Shown here: piece by piece, positions 19,379 to 28,999 of the stretch
How positions within the stretch are numbered: position 1 is the stretch's first letter
How the letters are laid out: each line of letters begins with the position of its first letter
From: Cyanobacteria bacterium SBLK
GTDB taxonomy: Bacteria > Cyanobacteriota > Cyanobacteriia > Cyanobacteriales > Spirulinaceae
Length of the DNA stretch: 64,000 bases
Reading direction: 5' to 3'
Assembly (NCBI GenBank): GCA_017746715.1
Contig: JAGHZQ010000016.1
Span: forward strand, 62,001 to 126,000
Position numbers and translations under genes: made by a program
The notes under the pieces: generated by a model
Database searches by the model: none
What the model was told of the DNA's origin: nothing
Seen by the model: the letters and a program-made list of their open reading frames with translations, nothing else

Positions 19379-19408
19379 CCCAGTTCCCAGTACGAACTGG
19401 GATTTTTC
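19379..19408 (+). terminator. Rho-independent terminator of the 66-residue gene
   Basis: CCCAGTTC and GAACTGGG form an 8-base stem with a 7-base loop, followed by ATTTTT. It ends the small gene at 19111-19311 just before the convergent response-regulator gene. Confidence 0.8.
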
Positions 19409-19429
19409 TGTTTGATTAAAGAATGTTAT

Positions 19430-20779
19430 TCAAAACGCGGGTAGAGTAATTGCAAATTCCGTTCCGACTCCGATTTCGGAAGTGCACGCGATCGTGCCAC
19501 CATGTTTGTCTTCCACAATCGAGCGCACGATCGCCATTCCCAAACCCGTTCCTTTACCCACTTCTTTCGTGGTAAAACCTTGGTGGAATATTTTGTGCTT
19601 GACTTCTTCAGACATTCCCATGCCATTATCGCGAATTCTGATAATTGCTCGTTCTCCATTAAACTCTGTCGCGATCGCAATACATCCCGGATTCTTCTCA
19701 ATTTCAGTAATATGCCGCTTTTGAGTGCTTTCATCAATGGCATCGATCGCATTAGCCAGCAAATTCAAAAACACTTGATTTAATTGTCCAGGATAGCATT
19801 GTATCGAACTCGAATCGCCATATTCTTTAGTCACTTTAATTTGAGGGCGTTGTTCGTTTGCTTTCAAACGATATTTTAAGATCAAAATAGCACTATCTAG
19901 ACCTTCATGCAAGTTAAATTCTTGTTTTTCATCCGTATCTCTTCGGGCAAATGTTCGTAAAGATAAACTGATTTTTTCAATGCGATCGATCCCCTTTTTC
20001 ATTGAGCGAACGGTTTTGGGAAAATCTTCAAAAATAAAGTCTAAATCTTTTTCCTCTATTTTATCGGCGAGTTCTGGACTGGGTTCTCCAACTTCTTTTT
20101 GATAGTCTGTTACGATCTCTAATAAATCCTCAACATACTCGCGAACGATATCAACATTTCCCGCAATAAAACCGAGAGGATTATTAATTTCGTGACCTAC
20201 ACCTGCAACTAATTGACCTAATGTTGCCATCTTTTCATTTTGGACGAGTTGCAGTTGCGTTTCCTCAATTTGAAAATATTTTTCTTTTAACTCTTGATTG
20301 GCAGTTTCTAGGTCTTGATTGAGTTTCTTCAATTGTCGATTGCGATCGGCTAACTGTTGCGCTTGGATAGAATTAGTTTGTTCGAGCATTTGTCGCAAGC
20401 GAAAAAGTTGCAAATGCGTTTCAACGCGAACTAAAACCTCTTCAGCCTGTACGGGTTTGGTAATATAGTCTACCCCTCCTACACTAAACGCTTTAACTTT
20501 GTCAAAAATTTCGTTCAATGCGCTGATAAAAATCACGGGAATATTTCGCCACCGTTCAGTTTCTTTGAGATACTCGCACATTTCATAACCGTTCATTTGC
20601 GGCATATTAATGTCGAGCAAAATCAATTCCGGTGTAAAATTTTTCATTGCCACTAAGGCCAATTTAGCACTGGGAAATGCTCTAATTTCGTATTTTTTTT
20701 CCTCCAGCAAATCGGCAAGCAAATGCAAGTTAGCGGGAGTATCGTCAACAACAACTATTCGACCGTTATGTTCGCTCAC
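19430..20779 (-). CDS. Response regulator-histidine kinase (REC-HisKA-HATPase)
   Basis: A 449-residue cytosolic protein. Residues 1-125 are a receiver domain (VVVDDTPANLHLLADLL, phospho-acceptor Asp in LLDINMPQMNGYEM, KPVQAEE with the conserved Lys). Residues ~125-195 are coiled coil. The kinase part has the phospho-His in GHEINNPLGFIAGNVD, the N-box NLLANAIDAIDES, G1 DNGMGM and G2 GTGLGLAIV. The receiver-first order suggests it receives phosphate from, or is controlled by, another kinase. It begins 11 bases after the hybrid kinase gene upstream, so the two are almost certainly cotranscribed and act in one phosphorelay. No DNA-binding domain is present; output is by protein phosphorylation. 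Confidence 0.9.
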   Translation of the reverse strand: MSEHNGRIVVVDDTPANLHLLADLLEEKKYEIRAFPSAKLALVAMKNFTPELILLDINMPQMNGYEMCEYLKETERWRNIPVIFISALNEIFDKVKAFSVGGVDYITKPVQAEEVLVRVETHLQLFRLRQMLEQTNSIQAQQLADRNRQLKKLNQDLETANQELKEKYFQIEETQLQLVQNEKMATLGQLVAGVGHEINNPLGFIAGNVDIVREYVEDLLEIVTDYQKEVGEPSPELADKIEEKDLDFIFEDFPKTVRSMKKGIDRIEKISLSLRTFARRDTDEKQEFNLHEGLDSAILILKYRLKANEQRPQIKVTKEYGDSSSIQCYPGQLNQVFLNLLANAIDAIDESTQKRHITEIEKNPGCIAIATEFNGERAIIRIRDNGMGMSEEVKHKIFHQGFTTKEVGKGTGLGMAIVRSIVEDKHGGTIACTSEIGVGTEFAITLPAF

Positions 20780-20790
20780 GATTTATATTC

Positions 20791-23424
20791 CTAAGATAAA
20801 AAGTTCAATATTTTTTCGTACTCAAAGTTATAAAGGCACTTTTGTAAAGCCTCGGCTAACTCTCCGTACTCTAGGGCAATTTTTTCTACTATACCATTCA
20901 TTGCTTTGCGATCGGAATTGACAACGGCTTCTTTCAATTCTGTTTGCCATTCTTTGGGTAAAGCCGTTAGATTTTCTCGCGTTAATATCGCCCTCGTTTG
21001 CTGGGTCGTTTTTTCCTGTATTTCTTCATAGATAAACTCTACCCCGATATGCTCGTGCATCGCAGCGAAAATATCTTCCTCGCGAAAAGGTTTTCTCATA
21101 AAATCTTCGCATCCTGCCGAGAGAATCACTGCTTTTTCTTCTTCGAGAACGCTCGCCGTCAAGGCAACGATCGCCGTTGCTTGCCCTTGTGTCGTGGCTT
21201 TAATCGTCCGAGTGGCTTCGTAACCATCCATAACGGGCATCCGCATATCCATCCAAATCAGATGCGGTTGCCATGCTGCGAAAATGTCCACGGCTTCTTT
21301 GCCGTTACTGGCTTCTTTGAGTTCAAATCCGAGGGGATTGAACAGTTTTACGAGTAACTGGCGATTGAGAACTTTGTCGTCCACGATAAGAATGCGATAG
21401 CGGGGTTGGTCGGGAGCGAGGGCGATAACTCTCCGTTTGGGTTTTTGGCTTTCTACGGCTTCGGCCTCGACTTCTTCGGCTCGAACCTCAAAACAGAAGG
21501 TCGTTCCTCGTCCCACTTGTGAGGTCACTTGAATATCGCCTTCCATTAATTGGACGAACTTGCGGGAGATGGGCAAACCCAGTCCCGTTCCTTCTTGTGC
21601 CTGTTTGCCGGTTTCTGTTTGAGTAAAGGCTTCAAAAAGCCGGTCGAGTTCTTCTGGGGCAATTCCCGCTCCAGTATCTTCTATGGCAAAGAATATTTTG
21701 GTTAAGCGTTTTTGGTCGTTTAACGGGTGACTGGCTTCGGCAAGCTCGTTTCGGCTTCGCTCAACGGTCTCAGCGCGTTGCTGGCGACGGGTAACTGATA
21801 AAGTCACGCCCCCTTCTTCAGTAAATTTAAGGGCATTGTTGAGCAGATTGATGAGGACTTGGCGCAGTTTTACTTCGTCGGTGCAAAGGTAGCGGGGAAC
21901 ATTCTCGTCCCGTTCGAGTAACAATTGCAAGCCTTTGCTATCAGCAGTGAGTTGGAACATGTCGTGGATCTCGTCGAGAAGGCGGTGTAGGTCGAAGTTC
22001 TTTTCGTTGAGGATGGTTTGACCGGCTTCGATTTTGGAAAGATCGAGGACGTTGTTGATGAGGGTGAGGAGGTGTTCGCCACTGCGGGAGATGATGCCGA
22101 TATTTTCTTGATGGTCGCGGGAGAGTGTTTGGGAACGGGTCATGATTTGAGCGAAGCCAAGAATGGCATTCAGAGGACTCCTCAGTTCGTGACTCATGTT
22201 AGCGAGGAAGGTGCTTTTGGCTTGGTTGGCAACTTCGGCTTTTTCTTTGGCGACTTCGAGCTCGGCGGTTCGCTCTTGGACGCGTTTTTCTAAATCTTCT
22301 ACTAAGGTTTTTAACTGAGCCGCCATTTGGTTAAATGTCCGTGCTAGCAGTCCCACTTCATTCTCGGTCATGACGGGAGCGGTTTGACTTAAATCGCCTG
22401 CGGCTAGAGATTCTGCGGCTAGGGAGATAGCAACGATAGGACGGACGATCTGCCGAGAAAGTAAATAAACGCCTGCTAACAAGACTCCCGCAGAAAGCAA
22501 GCCAATGAGAATGATATTTCGTGCCAGTTGTCTTGCGGGAGCAAAGGCTTCGGCTTGAGAGATTTCCGCCAGCAAGGCCAATTCTTGCTCGGGAAGCCAA
22601 CGATAAACCCCCACCACGGGAGTTCCCTCGTAATTGTCGTAGAGTCCAAACCCATCTTGACGTTCGATCGCGCGATCGATCCCCGTACTGCTAATCGTAT
22701 CTTGAGACTCGAGATCGTTTTCTCCCTTTCTCGAGATAAAGATCGCCCCTTTTTTGCTGTCGGCGACTAGATAAGTTTCTGCCGTGTCTCCCAATCCCAT
22801 ATTATTGCGGATGAGTCGATCGATATCTGCCAAATCTAAATCGACGGCGATCGCTCCCATTTGGATTTGTTCTTCATCGGCGATCGGCGTGGCAAAGGTA
22901 ATCGCCGATTTACCGGTGACCGAAGAAATATAGAAGTTCGGGACGATCGCCTCGGCCGTACCCGGGGTAAAAAAGGTTGCGGGAGCGGCGTTGGGTCGAT
23001 ATCGTCCTTTTATTTCTGGATTTTTCGCGTCAAAGATCGTATAACTGCCTCGGGTCGTGAACCGAATATTTTGTAAATTGGATTTGATGCCCGTCCAGCG
23101 ATCGAGATACTCTCTGAGTGCTTTCTCGGCTTCTTGATAGGTGGGTTCTGAAGCCTCAGTCGTCAGTAATGCTGCCACGGCTTGGCGGATGGGGGGATGC
23201 TGACTGGTTAAAAGAATATCTTGAATCTGATTGTCAACCCATTCATCGAGTTGAGCGCTTTTTAATGCCGTGGCGACGGTCAGGCGATCGACGACTTCTT
23301 CCGTCAGGGCGCGTCTGGCTTGATTGTAAGCAGCAAAGGCGACAATACCCGTCGTAATCACAGATAACAGGGAAAAATAGCTGGTTAGTTGAACTAAAAG
23401 ACTTTTTCTAATGGGGAATGCCAC
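20791..23424 (-). CDS. Membrane hybrid sensor histidine kinase (dCache-HAMP-HisKA-HATPase-REC)
   Basis: An 877-residue protein: TM1 (~13-33), a periplasmic dCache-type sensor domain (~35-300), TM2 (~302-322), HAMP (~323-375), coiled coil, HisKA with phospho-His in [16 protein letters not shown], HATPase (N-box [12 protein letters not shown]1 DTGAGI, G2 GTGLGL), and a C-terminal receiver ([33 protein letters not shown]). The last ~75 residues form a helical tail common in this kinase class. It is 21 bases downstream of a solute-binding lipoprotein gene, suggesting that binding protein feeds a signal to the kinase. Residues between the N-box and the G1 box (coded at ~21718-21795) are written by a dispersed repeat inserted in frame. 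Confidence 0.9.
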   Translation of the reverse strand: MAFPIRKSLLVQLTSYFSLLSVITTGIVAFAAYNQARRALTEEVVDRLTVATALKSAQLDEWVDNQIQDILLTSQHPPIRQAVAALLTTEASEPTYQEAEKALREYLDRWTGIKSNLQNIRFTTRGSYTIFDAKNPEIKGRYRPNAAPATFFTPGTAEAIVPNFYISSVTGKSAITFATPIADEEQIQMGAIAVDLDLADIDRLIRNNMGLGDTAETYLVADSKKGAIFISRKGENDLESQDTISSTGIDRAIERQDGFGLYDNYEGTPVVGVYRWLPEQELALLAEISQAEAFAPARQLARNIILIGLLSAGVLLAGVYLLSRQIVRPIVAISLAAESLAAGDLSQTAPVMTENEVGLLARTFNQMAAQLKTLVEDLEKRVQERTAELEVAKEKAEVANQAKSTFLANMSHELRSPLNAILGFAQIMTRSQTLSRDHQENIGIISRSGEHLLTLINNVLDLSKIEAGQTILNEKNFDLHRLLDEIHDMFQLTADSKGLQLLLERDENVPRYLCTDEVKLRQVLINLLNNALKFTEEGGVTLSVTRRQQRAETVERSRNELAEASHPLNDQKRLTKIFFAIEDTGAGIAPEELDRLFEAFTQTETGKQAQEGTGLGLPISRKFVQLMEGDIQVTSQVGRGTTFCFEVRAEEVEAEAVESQKPKRRVIALAPDQPRYRILIVDDKVLNRQLLVKLFNPLGFELKEASNGKEAVDIFAAWQPHLIWMDMRMPVMDGYEATRTIKATTQGQATAIVALTASVLEEEKAVILSAGCEDFMRKPFREEDIFAAMHEHIGVEFIYEEIQEKTTQQTRAILTRENLTALPKEWQTELKEAVVNSDRKAMNGIVEKIALEYGELAEALQKCLYNFEYEKILNFLS
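21718..21805. repeat. Dispersed repeat inserted in frame in the hybrid kinase gene
   Basis: The bases carry the modules CGGGTGACTGG, TTCGGCAAGCTCG, TCTCAGCGCG and CGGGTAACTGATAA. These match the intergenic repeat cluster at ~51175-51310 (for example CTTCGACAAGCTCAGCGCG, GGTGACGGGTGACTGATAA). Here the repeat is translated without a stop as a Glu/Arg/Ser-rich linker in the ATPase domain. Confidence 0.6.
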
Positions 23425-23445
23425 AATTTTTCCTCCCGATTTTAA

Positions 23446-24882
23446 TTATTGGTTGTATCGATTGACAATTTTTTGAATGCGAACGATCGCTTCGTCTGCT
23501 GCTTCTTCTGGAGAAATACCGTCTCGAATGACCCGTTCTAAAGCAGTTGTTAATATCTTTTGCTCGATTGTCTCTGCAGAAGCTGGATTGGTGGTCGGAT
23601 AAGGCTGAATCTGCTCGGAAACTACCCTTACCGCGTCAAAATGAGGATCGTTGGCATCTTGCCAAAACGAAGTGTTCGACAGTTCTTTGATGGGAGGCAA
23701 AACTCTTCCTCTTTCTTGTTCGATTAACACTTGCAGGTTTTTGGGTTGCAATAAATAAGCCAGAAATTTTTTAGCCGCCTCTTGGTGCTGGGTATGAGCG
23801 GGAACAATCAGTAAAGGAAATTCAACAAAAACTTTAAAAGGACTACCGTTGACGGTATTCGGCCAGGGCGAGAGGGTAACGATTTCGTTGAGGTAGCGGT
23901 TTTTCTCGTTCTTGGTGTAGGGACTATCCGGTAATTTTTGGGTGGCAGGAATAGAGAGAGAAGTATTGCTGACTAATAAGCATTGGCGATCGAGAAATTG
24001 GAAATTGTTGCCGGCTCCCGTCCACTCCATCGAGCTTGGGGGAATGTATCCATCTCGATATAAATCCGATAACTGGGAGAGGGCATTAATGAGTCCCTGA
24101 CGATTCTCTTGGCGATCGACGATCGATCTCCCTTCATTATCAAAAATGTTGACATTATGACCGTGAAGAAAGTGCAATAAGGTATCTTGACCATCACCGT
24201 CATCTTTATTGAGTGTCAGACAAAAGCTGGTAATACCCGTTTCTCCCAACTGGTGCAATCGATCGCGAACTTCTTGCCAAAATTGCCAAAACCCATGCCA
24301 ATCTTGAGGAATATCGCTGGCTTTGAGTCCGAGGCGATCGAGATAGGGTTTCCAATAGTGAATATTGTAGGTTGTTATTCCTGTTGGAATGGCATAAAAG
24401 CTACGTTGGTTTCTGGTTTTGTTGAGGTAGTTAATACTATTTAAAGCAGCAGGATTGAATGAATCTCGGATGGGGTTAATCACATCAGAAACATCTAATA
24501 ATTTGCCTTCCCATGCTAACTTGCTAACAATAGATTCTCCGATAAATAAAATAATATCGGCAGAGCGGCCTTGTTCGATTCTCTTATAAACAACTTCATC
24601 GAGAGGTTCTGGTTTCAATAGTAATGTAGTTTTAATTCCAGAACTTTTTTCCCACTCGCGCACTAGCCGAACTAACACGTCATCGGCTCCTGTGACATAG
24701 GATTGCGGCCACCGAATGACGAGTGAATCTTCTTCACTCGCCCGATCGTCTGCCTCGAGATTGGCGATCGCAGAATCATTTTGAAACTGAACTTCAAAGA
24801 CCGAGCAACTCGTCAATCCTGCTCCCAAGCCAAATAGAAAGAGTAAGATCGAAATGACTCTAATTTTCATATGAGACTTCAC
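23446..24882 (-). CDS. Extracellular solute-binding lipoprotein (family 1), copy 1
   Basis: A 478-residue periplasmic binding protein of the ABC sugar-type family 1: an N-terminal lipoprotein signal with lipobox LTSC (Cys ~26), then SLVIRWPQSYVTGADDVLVRLVREWEKSSGIKT and the typical FYAIPTGITTYNIHYWKPYLDRLG strand. FLAYLLQPKNLQVLIEQERGRVLPP is the conserved family 1 C-lobe motif. No sugar-type permease or ATPase gene is adjacent. It is followed 21 bases later by the hybrid kinase gene and preceded by a close paralogue (25156-26589). A sensory role for the bound ligand is as likely as transport. Ligand unknown. Confidence 0.85.
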   Translation of the reverse strand: MKSHMKIRVISILLFLFGLGAGLTSCSVFEVQFQNDSAIANLEADDRASEEDSLVIRWPQSYVTGADDVLVRLVREWEKSSGIKTTLLLKPEPLDEVVYKRIEQGRSADIILFIGESIVSKLAWEGKLLDVSDVINPIRDSFNPAALNSINYLNKTRNQRSFYAIPTGITTYNIHYWKPYLDRLGLKASDIPQDWHGFWQFWQEVRDRLHQLGETGITSFCLTLNKDDGDGQDTLLHFLHGHNVNIFDNEGRSIVDRQENRQGLINALSQLSDLYRDGYIPPSSMEWTGAGNNFQFLDRQCLLVSNTSLSIPATQKLPDSPYTKNEKNRYLNEIVTLSPWPNTVNGSPFKVFVEFPLLIVPAHTQHQEAAKKFLAYLLQPKNLQVLIEQERGRVLPPIKELSNTSFWQDANDPHFDAVRVVSEQIQPYPTTNPASAETIEQKILTTALERVIRDGISPEEAADEAIVRIQKIVNRYNQ

Positions 24883-25155
24883 CTAGATCGGAAAGTTTCA
24901 CTTTGAATATACTCAAAAATTGTGAAAAAGTTGTGAAATTTTCAAAGAAATCATCAAGTTATTTTTAGAGTATATTTAATTATTCTGCTCGGAGATTAAA
25001 TCTCAATCTAATTTTCCTGCGAGATTTCACTGAGATAGAAGTGTTTCCCTGTAAATACACTCAAAAATTTGGAAAAACTTGGGACAGTAATAAAAAATTT
25101 ATTTTAAGATTGCGTCGATGGTACTCTGAGAGGGTTCAGTGTGGAATACCACGAT

Positions 25156-26589
25156 CTACTCTTGATATTGACCGACAATTTCTTGCATTTGAGCGATCGC
25201 TTCGTCTGCGGCTGATTCCGGAGAAATATTATCTCGAATGACTCTTTCTAGGGCTGTTGTCAATATCCGTTGCTTGCTAACTTCCGCGTAAGCTGGATTC
25301 AGGGTATCGGGATAAGGTTGAATATTGCCCGCAGAGATAACGCGTAAGGCAGCAAAATGAGGATCTTCGGAATTCATCCAAAAAGGCGTATTTAAAAGTT
25401 CTGGCATGGGAGGTAAAGATCGTCCTTTAAGTTGTTCGGTCAATCGTTGGAGATTTTTGGGTTGCAATAAATAAGCCAGAAATTGCTTGGCGGTTTCGGT
25501 ACGATCGCTATCGGCAGGAGCGACAATCCAAGAGGGCCCGACAAACACTTTAAAAGGATTGCCATTGACAGTATTTGGCCAAGGCGAGAGAGTGACGATT
25601 TCGTTAATATAACGATTTTTCTCTTTTTGAGTGTAGGGCGTATCCGGTAATTTTTGAGTAGCGGGAATGGAGAGAGAACCATTCGTGACTAATAGGCATT
25701 GGCGATCGAGAAATTGGAAATTGTTGTCTGGATTGCCCCATTCCATTGCTCCAGGATGAATGTATCCATCTCGATATAAATCCGCTAACTGAGAGAGGGC
25801 GTTAATCAATCCCTGACGATTTTCTTGGCGATCGATGACCAACTTCCCATCGCGATCGAAAAGATTGGCATTGTGACCGTGAAGAAATTGTAAAAAAGCC
25901 TCCGGACCATCATCAGAATCCTTATTGAGGGTAATGCAAAAACTGGTAATATCTGTCTCTCCTCGCTGATGCAGGCGATCGCGCACCTCTTGCCAAAATT
26001 TCCAAAATCCTTGCCAATCTCGAGGAATATCGCCAGCATCCAAGCCGAGGCGATCGAGATAGGGTTTCCAATAATGAATATTGTAAGTTCCCATGCCCGT
26101 AGGAATGGCATAAAAGCTGCGCTGACCCGTTGTATTGTTGAGATAGTTGACACTATCGAGAGTCCCCGGATTGAATGAATCTCTAATCGGTTCGATGACA
26201 TCAAAAACATCAGCCAGTTCTCCTTCCCAAGCTAACTTGGGAATTATTTCCGAGAGATCGAACAGGGCAACGAGGTCGGGAGAATTCCCTCGAGCGATCG
26301 CGCTTTCAAGTTGTCTGTCGATCGATTCGGTCTTTAATTGTAAAGTGGTTTTAATTCCAGAACTTTGCTCCCATTCACGGACTAGCCGAGCAATTTCTTC
26401 ATTACCTTCACTAACAAATGCTTGTTGCCACCAAATAACCAGTGAATTCTCTTCCTTGACTCGGCTATCTGCTTCAGAATCGACGATCGCGGAATCATTG
26501 GGTGGATGAACTTCAGAGACCGAGCAATTTGCCAATCCCGCTCCCAAACCCAAGAGAAAGAATAAGATCGGAATGGCTCTAATTTTCAT
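25156..26589 (-). CDS. Extracellular solute-binding lipoprotein (family 1), copy 2
   Basis: A 477-residue paralogue of the next gene, collinear throughout, with lipobox LANC (Cys ~22), SLVIWWQQAFVSEGNEEIARLVREWE and the same FYAIPTGMGTYNIHYWKPYLDRLG signature. The tandem copies keep the same architecture but differ most in residues ~85-130, part of the first lobe, hinting at different ligands or affinities. The upstream regions of both genes share a TTTCACTTTGAATATACT segment, so promoter and gene were duplicated together. It is the first gene of the minus-strand array leading to the kinases. Confidence 0.85.
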   Translation of the reverse strand: MKIRAIPILFFLLGLGAGLANCSVSEVHPPNDSAIVDSEADSRVKEENSLVIWWQQAFVSEGNEEIARLVREWEQSSGIKTTLQLKTESIDRQLESAIARGNSPDLVALFDLSEIIPKLAWEGELADVFDVIEPIRDSFNPGTLDSVNYLNNTTGQRSFYAIPTGMGTYNIHYWKPYLDRLGLDAGDIPRDWQGFWKFWQEVRDRLHQRGETDITSFCITLNKDSDDGPEAFLQFLHGHNANLFDRDGKLVIDRQENRQGLINALSQLADLYRDGYIHPGAMEWGNPDNNFQFLDRQCLLVTNGSLSIPATQKLPDTPYTQKEKNRYINEIVTLSPWPNTVNGNPFKVFVGPSWIVAPADSDRTETAKQFLAYLLQPKNLQRLTEQLKGRSLPPMPELLNTPFWMNSEDPHFAALRVISAGNIQPYPDTLNPAYAEVSKQRILTTALERVIRDNISPESAADEAIAQMQEIVGQYQE

Positions 26590-26744
26590 AATAAGATTCT
26601 ACTTGGATGGGAAAATTTCACTTTGAATATACTTGAAGATTGTGAAAAACTCGTGAAAGTATCAGCGAAATAGAAAATTTATTTTGAGAGTATATCTAAT
26701 GATTTTTCTGGGGGATTAAATTTAAATTTTAGATGGGATTGTAC

Positions 26745-26822
26745 TCCTCCGAGATCGCAGCAATTGCTGATTCTTCTGGAGAAACACCGTCACCCCTGAG
26801 AGTTATATTGAGATATTGATAA
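26745..26822 (-). pseudogene. Relic of a third solute-binding gene copy (3' end)
   Basis: Read on the minus strand, this stretch encodes GVSPEESAIAAISE, which lines up with DGISPEEAADEAIVRIQ and DNISPESAADEAIAQMQ at the C-termini of the two intact copies. The flanking bases (GATATTGATAATTTTTT; GAGAGTATATCTAATGATT) also match the repeat boundaries. It is the residue of an ancestral array of at least three genes. Confidence 0.55.
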
Positions 26823-26841
26823 TTTTTTATGGTTCGTGGAA

Positions 26842-27720
26842 ATGACCGCATCGCCGAAAACTCAACCCCAATGGCTGCAATTTGTAACCTATCCTTCTCT
26901 CTCTCGTCGGTTAATGCTTGTCGGGCTAACCATTACCGCGTTTTTTGTCATTGTGGCTATTTTTGCACCCGTATTGCAAACATGGGGATGGTTGCAAGAT
27001 CCAACAGCATCTTTAATCAATCCCATTCACGATCCCCCCAGTAGTCAGCATTGGTTGGGAACGAGCCGTCAAGGGTATGATGTTTTCTCGCGCACGTTAT
27101 TTGGCTCTCGAGCGGCACTACAGGTAGTTATTTTAGCAACTTCTCTGTCTTTAGTCGTTGGCGTTCCCTTGGGACTCGTTAGCGGCTATTTAGGCGGGCG
27201 GCTCGATCGCGTTTTATTGTTTTTAATGGATACGATTTATACTTTACCCGGATTGCTGCTGTCGATAACTTTGGCCTTTGTGGTGGGTCGGGGAGTCGGG
27301 AATGCCGCGATCGCCCTCAGCATTTCCTATATTCCCCAATATTATCGCGTCGTCCGAAATCATACCACCAGCGTGAAAACCGAGCTTTTTATCGAAGCGG
27401 CGCGAGCGATGGGGGCGACTCCAACAAGAGTACTCTCTCGCTATCTCTTTTTCAACGTCATTCAAAGCGTTCCCGTCCTCTTTACCCTCAATGCTGCCGA
27501 TGCGATTTTAATTTTAGGAGGATTGGGCTTTTTAGGGCTGGGATTGCCCTTAGATACCCCTGAATGGGGTCACGATCTCAAATTAGCACTGGATTCTTTA
27601 CCCACAGGAATTTGGTGGACGGCATTATTTCCCGGTTTGGCCATGGCCGTGATGGTTACGGGACTGTCTCTGGTGGGAGAAGGATTGAGCGAAATTTTCA
27701 ACCCCGAAATGGAAAGATAA
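26842..27720 (+). CDS. ABC transporter permease, dipeptide/nickel (DppC/NikC) type
   Basis: About 292 residues from ATG 26842 (a GTG two codons earlier is also possible). The N-terminal oligopeptide-permease segment carries one membrane helix (~25-48), then HWLGTSRQGYDVFSRTLFGSRAALQV, the DppC-type signature. Five more helices follow, and the EAA loop reads EAARAMGATPTRVLSRYLFFN, the contact with the ATPase. The partner DppB-type permease, ATPases and binding protein are not next to it; cyanobacterial dppC-like genes are often scattered like this. The two lipoproteins next door belong to a different (sugar-type) class, so they are probably not its partners. Confidence 0.85.
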   Translation: MTASPKTQPQWLQFVTYPSLSRRLMLVGLTITAFFVIVAIFAPVLQTWGWLQDPTASLINPIHDPPSSQHWLGTSRQGYDVFSRTLFGSRAALQVVILATSLSLVVGVPLGLVSGYLGGRLDRVLLFLMDTIYTLPGLLLSITLAFVVGRGVGNAAIALSISYIPQYYRVVRNHTTSVKTELFIEAARAMGATPTRVLSRYLFFNVIQSVPVLFTLNAADAILILGGLGFLGLGLPLDTPEWGHDLKLALDSLPTGIWWTALFPGLAMAVMVTGLSLVGEGLSEIFNPEMER

Positions 27721-27730
27721 GAATCAGATC

Positions 27731-27758
27731 GTAGGGACGTAGCATGCTACATCCCTAC
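27731..27758. repeat. Perfect-type palindromic intergenic repeat
   Basis: GTAGGGACGTAGCA and its near-perfect complement TGCTACATCCCTAC meet at a central GCATGC. It starts 10 bases after the permease stop codon. No T-tract follows. It is likely a dispersed palindromic element, possibly acting as an mRNA 3' hairpin. Confidence 0.55.
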
Positions 27759-27958
27759 ACCAATTCTTGGGAAAGATTTCTACAAAACTATACGGATATC
27801 CCCTGAAAGCGCCTGCATTGAGTACAATAAGCAGACTGATAACCTAGCGAATTTTATTGGCTGGGAACTCATCCGAAGGGAACAGGAGAGGGATTCATCA
27901 GTCTGTGACAACATTTGCCCATCAGGGTAGAATGCTTATTCGGAGCAAGGATCGAATC

Positions 27959-28933
27959 ATGCCTCTTTCCCAAGAAATTCGGAAATCTATTGTCGCGAAT
28001 CCGTCTGCCGGAGCGCGTTTATTAGGGGAAACGCCACCCCGTCACCAATCATCACCGTCACCTACCGTGTCTAATTTGCCGCCCCGTGCCGATAATAGCA
28101 CTGAAATGAACAACAACACTCAACCCCTTCCCGCGGAAACACCCATGACCTCCTCCGCGATCGCACCAGAGCTTGCTTCTACCCGAACTCCCCGCAAGCA
28201 ACCCATTCCTCCCCCTAGCGAACCGAGACAATATCGAGCGATCGGTTTGGTTCGCGGCTTGTATAAACCCGTTGACGAACAATTGACCCGAGGTATTCTT
28301 TTGGGTGAAGACGGTACTGAAATCGATGCTGTTTTGCTCGGACGCACTATCAGTTTAATTAAAAATCACTTGAATTTGGAGGAGTCTCATCTTTGGGTCG
28401 TTTATCCTCGCACGCGACAGAAAGATGATGTTCTGCACGTCCAAATTACTGGGGTTTGGGAACCGGAATTATTGCACCCGGAAACTTTTGAAGCCGATGA
28501 AGATGAGGAGAATGGCAGCAACATCAAAGAAACAAACAACGGTATCGCACCTTTAGAAGATGGTTATTTTTCAGTCCGAGGAGAAGCCATTTTTTATTCC
28601 CAAGAAGAAGAAAGTATCATTATTAAAATTTCGCAAACCCCTCGCAAAGAATCGGACAAGAAAAAATACTTTAAACTGCATCTCAAAGGCATGCTGGCAG
28701 GCGGCAGAGTTTTGGGACATTTTTGGGATATTCATATTCTGCGTCAAGGATCGGATTTAACGATCCAAGAAGCGCACGATCTCGGGGAAGTCTTTAAAAA
28801 GCGCAAAAAACGATTTACTAAGGGTAAGCCCTTTAAAAAATCTTATAATAAGCCGAGAAATGAAGCCCCCAGAGGAAAGCGATCGGAGATGCCCAAACCG
28901 GTTCAAAAGGCCAATCGATCGGTAAAAGATTAA
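27959..28933 (+). CDS. Conserved-type cyanobacterial protein of unknown function, basic C-terminus
   Basis: About 324 residues from ATG 27959 (AAGGA eight bases upstream); in-frame ATG 27932 and TTG 27857 would extend it. Residues ~1-90 are Pro/Ser/Thr-rich and probably disordered. A folded middle region (~95-280) begins YRAIGLVRGLYKPVDEQLTRGILLGEDGTEIDAVLLGR and continues with LWVVYPRTRQKDDVLHVQITGVW. The last ~45 residues are very Lys/Arg-rich (KKRKKRFTKGKPFKK), suggesting nucleic-acid or acidic-surface binding. No membrane segment or known catalytic motif. The RNA-binding idea is only a guess from the tail. Confidence 0.65.
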   Translation: MPLSQEIRKSIVANPSAGARLLGETPPRHQSSPSPTVSNLPPRADNSTEMNNNTQPLPAETPMTSSAIAPELASTRTPRKQPIPPPSEPRQYRAIGLVRGLYKPVDEQLTRGILLGEDGTEIDAVLLGRTISLIKNHLNLEESHLWVVYPRTRQKDDVLHVQITGVWEPELLHPETFEADEDEENGSNIKETNNGIAPLEDGYFSVRGEAIFYSQEEESIIIKISQTPRKESDKKKYFKLHLKGMLAGGRVLGHFWDIHILRQGSDLTIQEAHDLGEVFKKRKKRFTKGKPFKKSYNKPRNEAPRGKRSEMPKPVQKANRSVKD

Positions 28934-28958
28934 AAAAAGAGCGGGCAAATTTGCCTGC
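28934..28958 (-). terminator. Terminator of the haemagglutinin-CHAT gene
   Basis: Read on the minus strand, GCAGGCAAATTTGCCCGC forms a hairpin followed by TCTTTTTTTAAT. It lies ~42 bases past the stop codon at 29000 and between convergent genes; on the plus strand it lacks a T-tract. Confidence 0.7.
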
Positions 28959-28999
28959 TTCTCGGTCTGCTGGCAATGAAACAAGACGATCGGAGAAAA

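Noticed and set aside
26842..27720. DppC-like permease as partner of the two adjacent lipoproteins
   Set aside because: The lipoproteins are family 1 (sugar-type) and the permease is dipeptide/nickel type; they are also on opposite strands.
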